48,845 bases of DNA from contig QCTB01000002.1 of assembly GCA_003209055.1 (NCBI GenBank), positions 1-48,845 of the forward strand, given 5' to 3'. Shown piece by piece: positions 1-11,296 of the stretch (positions are counted from its first letter, which is position 1; every line of letters starts with the position of its first letter). This DNA is from Prochlorococcus sp. AG-670-O13 (GTDB lineage Bacteria > Cyanobacteriota > Cyanobacteriia > PCC-6307 > Cyanobiaceae). The notes beneath the pieces were generated by a model. The model saw only the letters and a program-made list of their open reading frames with translations. It searched no databases and had not been told where the DNA came from. The translations under genes and the position numbers were made by a program.

Positions 1-84
1 AATACTATTTTATATATTGCTGAACAACCAGAAACACAAATTATAGAAGATCTAACTCTCATGCCTGCTGGAGGAGCTTTTTGA
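1..84 (+). CDS. C-terminal end of an upstream gene (partial)
   Basis: Frame 1 is open from the window edge to a TGA at 82-84 and gives 27 residues ending in LTLMPAGGAF. Only the tail is visible, so the product cannot be identified. The ending resembles C-termini of cyanobacterial short-chain dehydrogenases, which is a weak impression and not a domain match. It is followed by 154 bp of AT-rich DNA leading to folE, without a clear terminator. Confidence 0.5.
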   Translation, partial: NTILYIAEQPETQIIEDLTLMPAGGAF

Positions 85-238
85 TTATATTTCATAAAGT
101 TCTAATATGGATAATGTGATCTTTTTTAGGTATAAATGACCCCGATTAAACATAAGAATGTGATATAGTGTATAAGCAAATAAGCCCAAGATAGATACAG
201 TTAATTAAGTTTACATACTATTTTCTGTTTAGAATTTT

Positions 239-979
239 ATGACTTCTACATTACCCAACGATAATATTAAGAATTTTGATGAACAAATTACTAATAAATT
301 AATCTCTGAAATAATTAGGGATCGTATTAAGAGTAAAGGGGTTAGATTTAGTGCGAATGATAATATTGCTGATTTTATTAATCCTGGGGAGCTAGAAATA
401 CTTGAAAAAGAGGTAGCTTCAAGAATAAGAGACTTATTAAAATCATTAATTATTGATATCGACAATGATCATAATACTTTAGAGACAGCAGAAAGAGTCT
501 CAAAGATGTATTTAAACGAAGTTTTTAAAGGTAGATACTATGAACAACCAAAAGTTACAAGCTTCCCTAATGATAAGAATCTAGATGAAATTTATACTGT
601 TGGACCTATATCAGTAAGGTCTGCCTGCTCACACCATCTAGTTCCTATTTTAGGAGAATGTTGGATAGGAATTAAACCAGGTAATAAAGTAATAGGTCTT
701 TCTAAGTTTGCAAGAGTGGCAGATTGGGTATTCTCTAGACCACATATACAAGAAGAAGCCGTAATGATTCTTGCAGATGAAATAGAAAAATTATGTGAGC
801 CCAAAGGTCTTGGCATCATAGTAAAAGCACAACATTACTGTATGAAATGGAGAGGAGTTAAAGAACCAAATACTAGTATGATAAATTCAGTTGTTAGAGG
901 CGATTTTAGGCATGATATAAGCTTAAAACAAGAATTCTTTGAACTAGTTAAACAACAGTCTTCTAATAATAATTATTAA
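239..979 (+). CDS. folE: GTP cyclohydrolase I
   Basis: Converts GTP to 7,8-dihydroneopterin triphosphate and formate, the first step of tetrahydrofolate and pterin synthesis in the cytosol. The 246-residue protein shows the family signature around residues 128-160 (SACSHHLVPILGE, then SKFARV). The expected zinc ligands are visible as Cys130, His133 and Cys201 (HYCMKWRG). The first 40 residues are an extra, poorly conserved extension compared with the shortest bacterial enzymes. The ATG at 239 sits after an AT-rich leader with no strong Shine-Dalgarno. The stop codon overlaps the stop of convergent trpF by 3 bp. Confidence 0.97.
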   Translation: MTSTLPNDNIKNFDEQITNKLISEIIRDRIKSKGVRFSANDNIADFINPGELEILEKEVASRIRDLLKSLIIDIDNDHNTLETAERVSKMYLNEVFKGRYYEQPKVTSFPNDKNLDEIYTVGPISVRSACSHHLVPILGECWIGIKPGNKVIGLSKFARVADWVFSRPHIQEEAVMILADEIEKLCEPKGLGIIVKAQHYCMKWRGVKEPNTSMINSVVRGDFRHDISLKQEFFELVKQQSSNNNY

Positions 980-1638
980 TAACTGATATTTTTTAATTCT
1001 TTTATAATCAGCCCAACTTTATCAATATCTTTTATACCTGGAGAAGACTCAACACTACTCGAAATATCTATGCCGTTAGGTTTAATTTTTCTTAAAATCT
1101 CATCTATCCATTCTTCAGAAACACCTCCAGCAAGCCACCAAGGTTTACTAAAACTTAAATCTTCTAAATATGTTTGTTCTATTCTCTTCCCCGAACCACC
1201 ATAAAGATCTTTGTTCCATGAATCCAAAAGTATTGCATCTACGAAATTTTCATAGATTTTAATTTTACTAATATCGTTTTTGTTTTTTATTCTAAAAGCT
1301 TTCCATAAAGTAATGTTTGGAATTTTTTGCTTTAATTTTTGACAATAATCAATATCCTCATCTCCATGAAGTTGAATTATACTTTCGTTTGGTTCTCCTA
1401 AGAAATTTTTAATAATTGAATCAATAGGGGTATTTTTTACAACGGAAACCCTCTCAATATTTGGATATAAATCTTTTAAAGTTTTGAAGATTTCTTTTTT
1501 CTTTTCTGGGGAAATATATCTTGGAGATTCACTAACAGAAATGATGCCAATAGCATTAGTCCCTAATTCGGCAACTTGAATAGCTTGATCAAGAGTTGTT
1601 ATTCCGCAAATTTTAACTAAAGTTTTGGTCTTAAGCAT
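976..1638 (-). CDS. trpF: Phosphoribosylanthranilate isomerase
   Basis: Catalyses the Amadori rearrangement of N-(5-phosphoribosyl)anthranilate to CdRP in tryptophan synthesis. The 220-residue TIM-barrel has the catalytic Cys11 in KICGIT, QLHGDE at 89-94, the general-acid Asp139 (LLDSW), phosphate-binding GGSG at 147-150 and the DISSSVESSPG stretch near 191-201. It is monofunctional, not fused to trpC. trpA lies about 31 kb away in the window, so tryptophan genes are dispersed. Its start is 55 bp from the start of the divergent M50 gene, so the two promoters must share that short gap. Confidence 0.96.
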   Translation of the reverse strand: MLKTKTLVKICGITTLDQAIQVAELGTNAIGIISVSESPRYISPEKKKEIFKTLKDLYPNIERVSVVKNTPIDSIIKNFLGEPNESIIQLHGDEDIDYCQKLKQKIPNITLWKAFRIKNKNDISKIKIYENFVDAILLDSWNKDLYGGSGKRIEQTYLEDLSFSKPWWLAGGVSEEWIDEILRKIKPNGIDISSSVESSPGIKDIDKVGLIIKELKNISY

Positions 1639-1693
1639 ATCTTTATCCTATAGGTAGAATTAATATTATTTGTAAATATAACGGAGATTATTT

Positions 1694-2917
1694 TTGAGAA
1701 GTTTGCAAATTTTTAAAATATGGGGGATTCCCTTTAAAGTTCATCCTTATTGGTTTGTAATTCTTTTTTTATTCTCATGGAGTATTTCTAATCAAGTTAA
1801 TTTAATCTCAGGCCAAATTTATAATATTAAGGAAGCTTGGTTAATTGGTTTTTTAACTTCTTTTTTTTTATTGAGCACGATCATATTCCATGAGATCCTT
1901 CATACTTTTGTTTCGTTAAATCAAGGTGTAAAAATAAAAACAATTACTTTTTACTTCCTAGGTGCAATATTACAAATAGATAAAGAGTGTCAAACAGCCT
2001 TAGGTAATATAAAAATCTCTATTGTAAGGCCTTTATTATGCTTCTTTACGGCATTAATTCTTTTCTTCATAAGTTATCTAAGTGAATCAAATGAATCAAT
2101 ATTAATGAATATAATTAACAGATTAGCCATATTAAATCTGTTTTTGGCCTTTTTAAACTTAATACCTATAGGATCTTTAGATGGAGGAAATTTGTTAAGG
2201 AGTATTATTTGGTATTTCTCAGGGAGTAAAAATAAAGGAAGAAATTTTTTAAATAAAACAACTCTAATTTTGTCAACTTTAGTTCTTTTATTTGGAATTA
2301 TATATTTATTTAGTTATAATTTTTTCTCTGGTTTGTTATTGTCTTTTTTAGGTTTATTTGGTATTAATTCATCAAAATCTGAAAGTCAATTTTTTAAAAT
2401 TGAGAATATTTTAAAATTAAGTAAAGTTTCTGATCTTAAATTTAAGCCATTAATAAAAATCGAATCCAATTCAAATTTGGTCGAGTTAAATAATTTTCTT
2501 AAAAATAAAAAGGAAATCCAAGATAAATATATATTTTTGACTAATAGTGGAAGATGGGACGGCTTTATTGAGGAAAAGATTTTAAAATCTGTTTCAGTAA
2601 AAAAGTGGGAGAGCAGTTTTGTTGGAGATTTTAAGCAGCCAATTAATAAATTTATGAGTGTAAAAAGTGGTTCTGAATTATGGAGAGCTATAGAAAAAAT
2701 AGAAAATACTAATGAAGGTTTCTTATTAGTTATAAATTCTGGCGGTATACCATTAGGGATTCTTGACAGAAATAAAATTGGTTATTTTGTATTTAATAAA
2801 TTAGGCCTAAATTTACCTTCTAATCTTATTAGTAAATTCAATAATAAGAATCAGTATCCATTAGGAATTGAATTAACTAAAATCGTAAAGATGATGAAAA
2901 AGAAAGGAGATATTTAA
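1694..2917 (+). CDS. Membrane zinc metalloprotease, M50/site-2 protease family with CBS-like tail
   Basis: A likely intramembrane protease of 407 residues. Several hydrophobic segments lie between about 18 and 225. The zinc site is HEILH at 66-70 in one of them, and a second conserved element, N156-x2-P followed by LDGG at 163-166, supplies the third ligand Asp. The C-terminal 170 residues are soluble and contain a CBS-like strand-helix unit near 335-360 (GFLLVINSGGIPLGILD), as in M50B-CBS proteins of cyanobacteria. The start is TTG, supported by GGAG at 1683-1686, seven bases upstream. Substrate unknown; anti-sigma or stress-response cleavage is only a family-based guess. Confidence 0.88.
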   Translation: MRSLQIFKIWGIPFKVHPYWFVILFLFSWSISNQVNLISGQIYNIKEAWLIGFLTSFFLLSTIIFHEILHTFVSLNQGVKIKTITFYFLGAILQIDKECQTALGNIKISIVRPLLCFFTALILFFISYLSESNESILMNIINRLAILNLFLAFLNLIPIGSLDGGNLLRSIIWYFSGSKNKGRNFLNKTTLILSTLVLLFGIIYLFSYNFFSGLLLSFLGLFGINSSKSESQFFKIENILKLSKVSDLKFKPLIKIESNSNLVELNNFLKNKKEIQDKYIFLTNSGRWDGFIEEKILKSVSVKKWESSFVGDFKQPINKFMSVKSGSELWRAIEKIENTNEGFLLVINSGGIPLGILDRNKIGYFVFNKLGLNLPSNLISKFNNKNQYPLGIELTKIVKMMKKKGDI

Positions 2918-2927
2918 TAAATATAAT

Positions 2928-3635
2928 TCACAATAATTCTTTAATATCTTCTTTTTTGTAGCTGATATTTTCAATCTTTAAATTTGATTTGGTTTCTAAA
3001 AATGAATTAATCAAATGTTTTATTATTTCCTCATGTTTGAGATGCAAATCAATCTTTTTGGGAGGTTCTTCTTCAAATAACTTGATCCACAAGTCTCTTG
3101 GAGGATTAAGTTGAATTTCCCCATGTTGAAGAAATCCTCCTTTCTTTCTATATTGGGCGCTTCCTATCCTTTTAAATCCATATTGATCAACCAAATCAGA
3201 TTGATAGGATGATCCAAAACAGTTTTCTCTTATAAGTGATTTTCTTAAATGACCTTTTTTTAAAGGTAAACCTAATTTCGTAAAACTTTTTATTAACCAA
3301 TTATTTACAAGTTCATAACTAAAGCTTTTATAAGAGTTTTTTTTAAATGTCAAAGCATATGTTAATCCTCCAGAATGAAGTACTGCTCCACCTCCTGAAG
3401 GTCGTCTTACGATTTTAATAACCCCATCCTCAGATAGTCTTTTCCAATTAGGCGGAATTTCTTTTTGATGGTAACCAAGAGAAAGCCAATCTCCCACCCA
3501 ATAATAAAATCGTAATGTAAAAAGAATTTCAACCTTGGAAATAGTCTTTTCTAAAAAATGCAAATCCAAAGCCATTTGCTCTACACCAGATAATTCCAAT
3601 GTTGAAATAATTAAAGCTTGATTATTAATTCTCAA
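2928..3635 (-). CDS. Lipoate/octanoate protein ligase family (LipM/LplA-like)
   Basis: Transfers or ligates octanoyl or lipoyl groups onto lipoyl domains of 2-oxoacid dehydrogenases or glycine cleavage H protein. The 235-residue protein has the family motif RRPSGGGAVLH at 77-87, and a lysine-containing GFKRIGSAQ segment at about 153-161 followed by LQHGEI. A CF pair at Cys139, upstream of the GSAQ segment, is placed like the catalytic cysteine of LipM octanoyltransferases, so an octanoyl transferase role is more likely than an ATP-dependent ligase. Start is TTG at 3635. It converges on the M50 gene with a 10-bp gap. Confidence 0.82.
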   Translation of the reverse strand: MRINNQALIISTLELSGVEQMALDLHFLEKTISKVEILFTLRFYYWVGDWLSLGYHQKEIPPNWKRLSEDGVIKIVRRPSGGGAVLHSGGLTYALTFKKNSYKSFSYELVNNWLIKSFTKLGLPLKKGHLRKSLIRENCFGSSYQSDLVDQYGFKRIGSAQYRKKGGFLQHGEIQLNPPRDLWIKLFEEEPPKKIDLHLKHEEIIKHLINSFLETKSNLKIENISYKKEDIKELL

Positions 3636-3728
3636 AATTATTTTTGATTTAATTACGTAACATCATTTTGTAATAGTGTATCAATTTTTCACTTTTGGGT
3701 AGAGAATATAGAAAAATATTTATTAATT

Positions 3729-3833
3729 ATGGAGCCTTCCCAATCAATCAATCTAATAATACTAGGTCTTATTGTAGTTATGCATGCCGGAGTATTGGCT
3801 TTAAGACTTGGAATAAGTTTAAGTAGAACATAA
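3729..3833 (+). CDS. psaM: Photosystem I reaction centre subunit XII (PsaM)
   Basis: A 34-residue protein starting at ATG 3729 and ending with TAA at 3831-3833. It is a single transmembrane helix with the PsaM pattern: a short polar N-terminus (MEPSQS), a hydrophobic core ([21 protein letters not shown]) split across the membrane, and a polar end. Known PsaM proteins are 30-34 residues and sit at the trimer interface of photosystem I. The gene stands alone between the convergently read acyl-transferase gene and the small membrane protein at 3917, and is followed by a hairpin terminator at 3873-3899, so it is probably transcribed as a short separate mRNA. Confidence 0.92.
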   Translation: MEPSQSINLIILGLIVVMHAGVLALRLGISLSRT

Positions 3834-3872
3834 AATTATTTTTGATTCCTAAAAAACTTTATGGTATTAATT

Positions 3873-3899
3873 AAAAAGACTTTGTTTTTTAGTCTTTTT
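3873..3899 (+). terminator. Hairpin terminator after psaM
   Basis: AAAAAGACT (3873-3881) can pair perfectly with AGTCTTTTT (3891-3899) around a T-rich 9-base loop. The 3' arm ends in a T run, as in a Rho-independent terminator. It lies 40 bp after psaM and 18 bp before the next start codon, so it should end most psaM transcription. Confidence 0.75.
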
Positions 3900-3916
3900 A
3901 AAATGCCAAAAATAAT

Positions 3917-4264
3917 GTGACTAAATATTTTAAGAATGTTAGTAATACAGATAAAAGATCTCAGGCATCTGCTATTCAATTAAACTATAAAGAACAAGAA
4001 GAATTTGTAAGTTCTGTTTTACTAGGATTGAAAGTTTGTTTTTCTCTTTTAGCAATAGTGAGTGTAATAAAGATTGGACATAGTTCAAAAGTTAGATTAA
4101 CTAGATTGAGAGAAATTAAAGACTCTTATTTATATGAAAAGTCAAGGTTTGAGGGTTTAACACGAAGATTTGATGACTTAATCTCTTTTGAAGGCGAGCA
4201 AAGATTTATGAAGGATCAAGATCAAATGATTTCTAGAGACATAATCAGGGTAATATGGCGTTGA
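3917..4264 (+). CDS. Conserved small membrane protein of unknown function
   Basis: 115 residues beginning at GTG 3917; an earlier ATG in this frame runs into a stop at once, so GTG is the best start. Residues about 30-53 form one hydrophobic segment (SVLLGLKVCFSLLAIVSV). The following charged half (about 58-110, rich in R, E, K, D) looks helical and cytoplasmic. No catalytic motif is visible. It lies between psaM and por in the same direction, 60 bp before por. The layout of one membrane anchor plus a charged helix resembles FtsB-like or assembly-helper proteins, but I do not assign a function. Confidence 0.75.
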   Translation: MTKYFKNVSNTDKRSQASAIQLNYKEQEEFVSSVLLGLKVCFSLLAIVSVIKIGHSSKVRLTRLREIKDSYLYEKSRFEGLTRRFDDLISFEGEQRFMKDQDQMISRDIIRVIWR

Positions 4265-4323
4265 TAAGTATGATTAGAAAGTCATTTTATTATCAAAATT
4301 TTTTTAATTAATTTTTATAGCTA

Positions 4324-5328
4324 GTGGTAAAAAAATTTAAAGGTTTAGTTCTCATTACTGGAACAACCTCAGGCGTAGGACTCAATACATTAAAACCTTT
4401 GCTTAGATATGGATGGGAAGTTATAGCAGTTAATCGCTCAAACAAGAGGGCATTAGAAATAGCTCAGCAATCTTTGACAGATTCCGAAATAAAAAATGTA
4501 AATTTTATTGAAATTGATTTATCTGATTTAGATGATGTAAGAAATGGTTGTAGTGAAATATTAAAAAAATTTAAAAATCCCATAAACTCTATTATTTGTA
4601 ATGCTGCAGTTTATAAACCAAGATTAAGAAACCCTGAAAGGTCTCCTCAGGGATTTGAAAATTCCATGGCTGTTAATCATTTTGGTCATTTTCTTTTGAT
4701 AAGTCTTCTTCTAGATAATATCTTGTCCTCTCAGAAAGAAATTGAATTAAACGGTAAAACAATTACATTCACGCCAAGGATAACTGTATTGGGAACTGTT
4801 ACTGCAAATTATTCAGAACTAGGTGGAAAGATCCCTATACCTGCTCCAGCTAATCTTGGTAATTTATCTGGCTTTAAAAATGGATTTTTACCTCCAATTA
4901 GTATGGCTGATGGACAAAAATTTAAACCTGGGAAAGCCTACAAAGATAGTAAACTATGTAACATGGTCACAGTACAAGAATTATCAAAAAGATATTCTAA
5001 AGAAAAAATAATTATTAATTCTCTATATCCCGGCTGTGTTGCAGATACAAAACTTTTTAGAGATACCCCTTGGCTGTTTAGATTTTTGTTCCCAATCTTT
5101 CAAAAATTCATCACAAGAGGATATGTATCTCAAAGATTAGCAGGAGAAAGAGTTGCTCAAGTAGCTACATTTAAACAATATGCAAAACCGGCTGTTCATT
5201 GGAGTTGGGGCAATCGCCAAAAATTAGGTAGAAAAGCTTTCTCTCAGAAATTATCAAATAGAATTATTGATTCAGATATTTCAAAACAAACTTATGAATT
5301 AACTAGAAAATTGGTTAGGTTAGATTAG
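4324..5328 (+). CDS. por: Light-dependent protochlorophyllide oxidoreductase
   Basis: Reduces protochlorophyllide to chlorophyllide with NADPH and light, at the membrane surface. The 334-residue short-chain dehydrogenase has the NADPH-binding ITGTTSGVG at 11-19, NAA at 93-95, and the catalytic Tyr206/Lys210 in YKDSKLCN, with the conserved Cys212. An in-frame stop at 4318-4320 leaves GTG 4324 as the only plausible start, without a clear Shine-Dalgarno. It ends 5 bp from the stop of convergent chlL, the subunit of the enzyme doing the same step in the dark. No terminator is seen in that gap. Confidence 0.96.
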   Translation: MVKKFKGLVLITGTTSGVGLNTLKPLLRYGWEVIAVNRSNKRALEIAQQSLTDSEIKNVNFIEIDLSDLDDVRNGCSEILKKFKNPINSIICNAAVYKPRLRNPERSPQGFENSMAVNHFGHFLLISLLLDNILSSQKEIELNGKTITFTPRITVLGTVTANYSELGGKIPIPAPANLGNLSGFKNGFLPPISMADGQKFKPGKAYKDSKLCNMVTVQELSKRYSKEKIIINSLYPGCVADTKLFRDTPWLFRFLFPIFQKFITRGYVSQRLAGERVAQVATFKQYAKPAVHWSWGNRQKLGRKAFSQKLSNRIIDSDISKQTYELTRKLVRLD

Positions 5329-5333
5329 TAAAG

Positions 5334-6221
<888 letters not shown>

Positions 6222-6232
6222 TTAAGGCTAAA

Positions 6233-6246
6233 ATTAACGCGTTAAT
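6233..6246. promoter_or_regulatory. 14-bp perfect palindrome upstream of chlL
   Basis: ATTAACGCGTTAAT is a perfect palindrome 12-25 bp before the chlL start codon (minus strand). It has a GC-rich centre (ACGCGT) in very AT-rich surroundings. Placement fits an operator or a 5'-leader structure for chlL. No regulator can be named from the sequence. Confidence 0.4.
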
Positions 6247-6410
6247 ATATATTCTTGCAGGTATATGCTTCTTGGAATGTATTTCTCAACAAATAGTTAT
6301 TTATTAAGATTAAAGATACAAGTTTTATGTTTGGAACTAGATATTCATAACTTTTTATTCTCACTTTAAGTGAAAATACTCATGCTTAAATAATAGTTTT
6401 TTTATAAGAA

Positions 6411-7991
6411 TTAGCCAAAAAATGCTTTCGCGTCATATAGTGTCTCGTCGCTAATTTCAGGGAGACCTTTTGAAAGCGCGTATTTCTCAGTATTTGATTT
6501 GACCTTACCTCTTACAAAAAAAGGAACTTTTGTAAGTTCTGCTCTTCCAGATTCTGTCCAATGAATACTCTCTTTCTTCTCAACATTTGTAGGACTTTGC
6601 TCATGCTCGGTTTTTATATTTTCAGGCAATTTTGTTGCAGTATGACCTAGATGACTTTGATGGCCATCAACAAATTCAAAGTCATGTTTGAACATATCGA
6701 TAAGGTGTTCTTCAAGACCCATCATTAAAGGATGAACCCAGTCATCAAAAATCACGTTCGCTCCTTCCCATCCCATTTGAGGACTATATCTAGCTGGAAC
6801 ATCTTGAACATGCATTGGAGTACTTATTACTGAGCATGGAATACCAAGTCTTTTTGCGCTATGCCTCTCCATTTGAGTGCCTAAAACCAATTCAGGACAT
6901 GCTTTTTTCATAGCATCTTCAACTTCTAGATAGCTATTAGTTATTAGTGCTTCTATATTTAGGTCCTTAGCGGCAGCTCTGACTTGCCTTGCCATCTCTC
7001 TACTGTAGGTTCCAAGCCCCACGACCTCAAAACCAAGTTCATCCTTAGCAATTTTGGCAGATGCAATGGCATGAGTACCGTCACCAAATATAAAAACCCT
7101 TTTTCCAGTCAAGTAATTTGAATCAACTGACTTGGAATACCATGGAAGTTTTGACTTATGCTCTAGTTCCTGTTTATTCGTTAAAGGGAGGTTAAGCTTC
7201 TCATGAACTTCATTAATAAAACTAATTGTATTTTTTATACCAATTGGAATAGTAGTGGTATATTCCATTCCAAAATTACGTTTAAGCCATTCACAAGAAG
7301 TCTCAGCAATCTCGTGGTAAAGACAAACATTAATATCGGCATCAATTAATCTTGTAATATCATCTGGGCTTGAACCCAGTGGTGCGACAACATTAGTATC
7401 AATTCCTTGCTCAGAAAGTATACGTTGAATCTCAATTACATCATCCCTACATCTGAATCCTAATAATGTAGGACCTAATATATTCACTTTAGGTCTTCGA
7501 CCTAAAGACTTCCATCTTTGAGGATTAATATTGTCAATTTCATTTGCTTTATCTTTTAAAAGAGTTCTAATTATTTGATAAAAGGTTTCTGAAGCACCCC
7601 AGTTTTCCTTTTTGCTATAAGCAGGGAGTTCAAGATTAACTATTGGGATATCAAAACCCATACCCTTAGCAAGAGCTCCTGGTTGATCTTGTATGAGTTC
7701 TGCCGTACAACTTTCACCTACTAAAAGAGTTTTTGGTTTAAATCTTTCAACCGCCTCAGAAATATTCCTTTTAACTAATTCCGCTGTATCTCCCCCTAAA
7801 TCTCTAGCCTGAAATGTTGTATAAGTTACAGGGGGTCTTTGACCTCTTCTCTCAATCATTGTGAAAAGAAGATCTGCATAAGTATCTCCCTGAGGAGCAT
7901 GGAGAACATAATGAATATCTTTCATTGATGAGGCTACTCTCATCGCACCTACATGAGGAGGCCCTTCATATGTCCAAAGAGTTAATTCCAT
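6411..7991 (-). CDS. chlB: Light-independent protochlorophyllide reductase subunit B
   Basis: The NifK-like subunit of the catalytic ChlN2ChlB2 component, reducing ring D of protochlorophyllide without light. At 526 residues it is of normal cyanobacterial length. Asp36 (HAPQGD) is the unusual aspartate ligand of the NB 4Fe-4S cluster described for this family. The C-terminal part after about residue 455 is a poorly conserved linker followed by a conserved small domain ([20 protein letters not shown]). Translation is probably coupled to chlN, whose stop is 4 bp before its ATG. Confidence 0.97.
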   Translation of the reverse strand: MELTLWTYEGPPHVGAMRVASSMKDIHYVLHAPQGDTYADLLFTMIERRGQRPPVTYTTFQARDLGGDTAELVKRNISEAVERFKPKTLLVGESCTAELIQDQPGALAKGMGFDIPIVNLELPAYSKKENWGASETFYQIIRTLLKDKANEIDNINPQRWKSLGRRPKVNILGPTLLGFRCRDDVIEIQRILSEQGIDTNVVAPLGSSPDDITRLIDADINVCLYHEIAETSCEWLKRNFGMEYTTTIPIGIKNTISFINEVHEKLNLPLTNKQELEHKSKLPWYSKSVDSNYLTGKRVFIFGDGTHAIASAKIAKDELGFEVVGLGTYSREMARQVRAAAKDLNIEALITNSYLEVEDAMKKACPELVLGTQMERHSAKRLGIPCSVISTPMHVQDVPARYSPQMGWEGANVIFDDWVHPLMMGLEEHLIDMFKHDFEFVDGHQSHLGHTATKLPENIKTEHEQSPTNVEKKESIHWTESGRAELTKVPFFVRGKVKSNTEKYALSKGLPEISDETLYDAKAFFG

Positions 7992-7995
7992 AATC

Positions 7996-9276
<1,281 letters not shown>

Positions 9277-9410
9277 TCAAGCTTGCATAAACTTTTGGAT
9301 TTAAGCAGTAATTGATAAGTTCTCTTACAAAATGTATACATTTAAAAAACTTATATGAATGTTTAAAAACTTTAATAAGAATAATTAAATTAATTTATTT
9401 CACCTAAAAT

Positions 9411-9779
9411 TTAATTTCTGTAATAAGAACTTCCTTGGCCTGATTTAGATAATTTCCATACATTTCTAGCAACTTTTGTAGCTAATAATCCACCTCTTTC
9501 TATTTTGGATTTACCAGGCTTTGCTCCCATTAAAATTGATACTTCAGAAGTTGTTAAAGGTGCTCCTGTCTTAATAGCTAATTCAGTTAATTCTAATCTA
9601 TCTCTGAGATTTTTCAGATTTGATTGGTCTGATTTATCATCTACCAACCAACTAAATGAAGGATCTTTCTGAGATAACTTTTGCATTAAACTTAAGCTCA
9701 CTAAACCGAGGGTTTGATCAGGGCTTAATTCATTTTCTGAAGAAGAGGAATCTGATGCTTTTTTTTGAGAAGTTACCAT
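9411..9779 (-). CDS. Conserved hypothetical protein
   Basis: 122 residues from ATG 9779. The first 22 residues are Ser/Glu-rich and probably disordered. The C-terminal half (about 70-110) is basic and has a helix-turn-helix-like rhythm (TTSEVSILMGA, then KPGKSKIERGG and ARNVWKLSK), which could suggest nucleic-acid binding, but no family is recognised with confidence. It sits between chlN and csoS1D, is read in the same direction as chlN, and starts 96 bp from the divergent csoS1D start. Confidence 0.75.
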   Translation of the reverse strand: MVTSQKKASDSSSSENELSPDQTLGLVSLSLMQKLSQKDPSFSWLVDDKSDQSNLKNLRDRLELTELAIKTGAPLTTSEVSILMGAKPGKSKIERGGLLATKVARNVWKLSKSGQGSSYYRN

Positions 9780-9875
9780 AAAATTGCATATCTTTAATTT
9801 GAAGTTATCGTTTCGTACGAAGCATGCAAGTTAATTTAATAGAAAAAAGAACCTTAATCCGTTATAGTCTCCTGA

Positions 9876-10655
9876 ATGGAACCTACTTCTAGCTTAAATA
9901 GAGGAGAACGACGAAAAGGGAAAAAAGGAAGTTCTCTTGTGACTGGATCTGAAGTTCAATCTCAGGCCAATGGAGCAAGCTGTTTTATTACAACTGATTC
10001 TGAAAAGTCATTAGTTTCTAGACAAGCAAGTCAAGTTGAACAAATAGAATTGAGGACATATGTTTTTTTAGACTCTCTACAACCTCAGTTAGCTGCATAT
10101 ATGGGCACTGTTAGTAGAGGTTTTTTACCAATCCCCGGTGATTCCTGCTTATGGATGGAAGTATCTCCTGGAATGGCAGTTCATAGAGTCACCGATATCG
10201 CTTTAAAAGCTAGTAATGTAAGGCTTGGACAGATGATAGTGGAAAGAGCCTTTGGTTCTTTAGCTCTTTATCACAAGGACCAAAGTACGGTTTTGCATTC
10301 TGGAGATGTAGTTTTAGATGCTATTGGTAGTGAAGTGAGAAAAAGAACAAAACCATCTACAAGCTGGACAGAAGTAATACGTGCTATTACTCCAGATCAT
10401 GCAGTTTTAATAAATAGGCAAAATAGAAGTGGATCTATGATCCAATCTGGAATGAGTATGTTTATTCTGGAGACAGAACCAGCCGGATATGTTCTAAAGG
10501 CTGCTAACGAAGCTGAAAAAGCATCTAATATAACCATTGTTGATGTAAAGGCTGTTGGAGCCTTTGGAAGATTAACTCTTGCTGGGAAAGAGGGAGACGT
10601 TGAAGAGGCTGCTGCAGCTGCAATAAGATCAATTGAGCAAATATCAAATTATTAA
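9876..10655 (+). CDS. csoS1D: Carboxysome shell protein CsoS1D (BMC-T, tandem-domain)
   Basis: A tandem bacterial-microcompartment domain protein that forms trimeric pseudohexamers, stacked in pairs with a gated central pore, in the alpha-carboxysome shell. The 259-residue protein has two BMC-like domains after about residue 53: the first around [14 protein letters not shown] to about 150, the second around [18 protein letters not shown] to the Ala-rich helix at the end. Residues 1-52 are an extra basic and polar tail ([10 protein letters not shown] followed by SSLVTGSEV) that resembles CsoS2 motifs. It is separated from the main carboxysome operon by the oppositely read rdgB gene, so it has its own promoter. 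Confidence 0.93.
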   Translation: MEPTSSLNRGERRKGKKGSSLVTGSEVQSQANGASCFITTDSEKSLVSRQASQVEQIELRTYVFLDSLQPQLAAYMGTVSRGFLPIPGDSCLWMEVSPGMAVHRVTDIALKASNVRLGQMIVERAFGSLALYHKDQSTVLHSGDVVLDAIGSEVRKRTKPSTSWTEVIRAITPDHAVLINRQNRSGSMIQSGMSMFILETEPAGYVLKAANEAEKASNITIVDVKAVGAFGRLTLAGKEGDVEEAAAAAIRSIEQISNY

Positions 10656-10662
10656 ATAAGTT

Positions 10663-11247
10663 TTAATCAATTCCAAATTCTTTTTTTAAAAAAGGGGCCA
10701 TATTTTTTGCTGCTTTACCTCTGCTTCCCAGTTTACTTAATTGAGAATGACTTAATTGGCCATAAACACAATTCGCTTCCTTAACCCAAAAAATAGATTC
10801 AAATTCACCATTAGGATATTTGGGTTCTTTCAGGATTTCCCCCCAGCAAATTCCAGTCGTATCTTTTACTAAATTTCCTTCTGGATCACATAAGACCATA
10901 CAACTAATAAATTTTGCACTCCTGTATGGGATTTCACTTAGTTCTTTAAGTAACTTACTAAGCTTTTCATTATTGTCCTTCGCATATCTTGCAGAATATA
11001 TACCAGGCCTACCATCTAAATAATCGACCTCAAGTCCCGAGTCATCTGCTAAGGCCCAAGTTTTAGTTTCTAAAGAAGCTGCTTTTGCTTTTAAAAAAGC
11101 ATTGTCAAAATAAGTTTTACCTTTCTCTTCAACATTCAAATAATCTGGTTGTTGTTTAACTTTTAAAGAAAGAACATCTAACATTTCTAATATCTCGGAT
11201 ACCTTTTTTGGATTTCCGCTGGCGATTGTAAGAACAGAATTGTTCAA
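10663..11247 (-). CDS. rdgB: dITP/XTP pyrophosphatase (RdgB/HAM1 family)
   Basis: Removes non-canonical purine nucleoside triphosphates (ITP, dITP, XTP) from the nucleotide pool. The 194-residue protein has the family's SGNPKK at 10-15 and the metal-binding and base-recognition segment ADDSGLEVDYLDGRPG at about 67-82, followed by SARYA. Start is TTG 11247. It lies between csoS1D and csoS1 on the opposite strand, 7 bp after the end of csoS1D; its start faces csoS1 across a 326-bp regulatory region. The link to carboxysomes appears positional only. Confidence 0.93.
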   Translation of the reverse strand: MNNSVLTIASGNPKKVSEILEMLDVLSLKVKQQPDYLNVEEKGKTYFDNAFLKAKAASLETKTWALADDSGLEVDYLDGRPGIYSARYAKDNNEKLSKLLKELSEIPYRSAKFISCMVLCDPEGNLVKDTTGICWGEILKEPKYPNGEFESIFWVKEANCVYGQLSHSQLSKLGSRGKAAKNMAPFLKKEFGID

Positions 11248-11296
11248 AATATTGTAAAAATTTCTAGAATATTACTTTACTTTAAAACTTGATACA

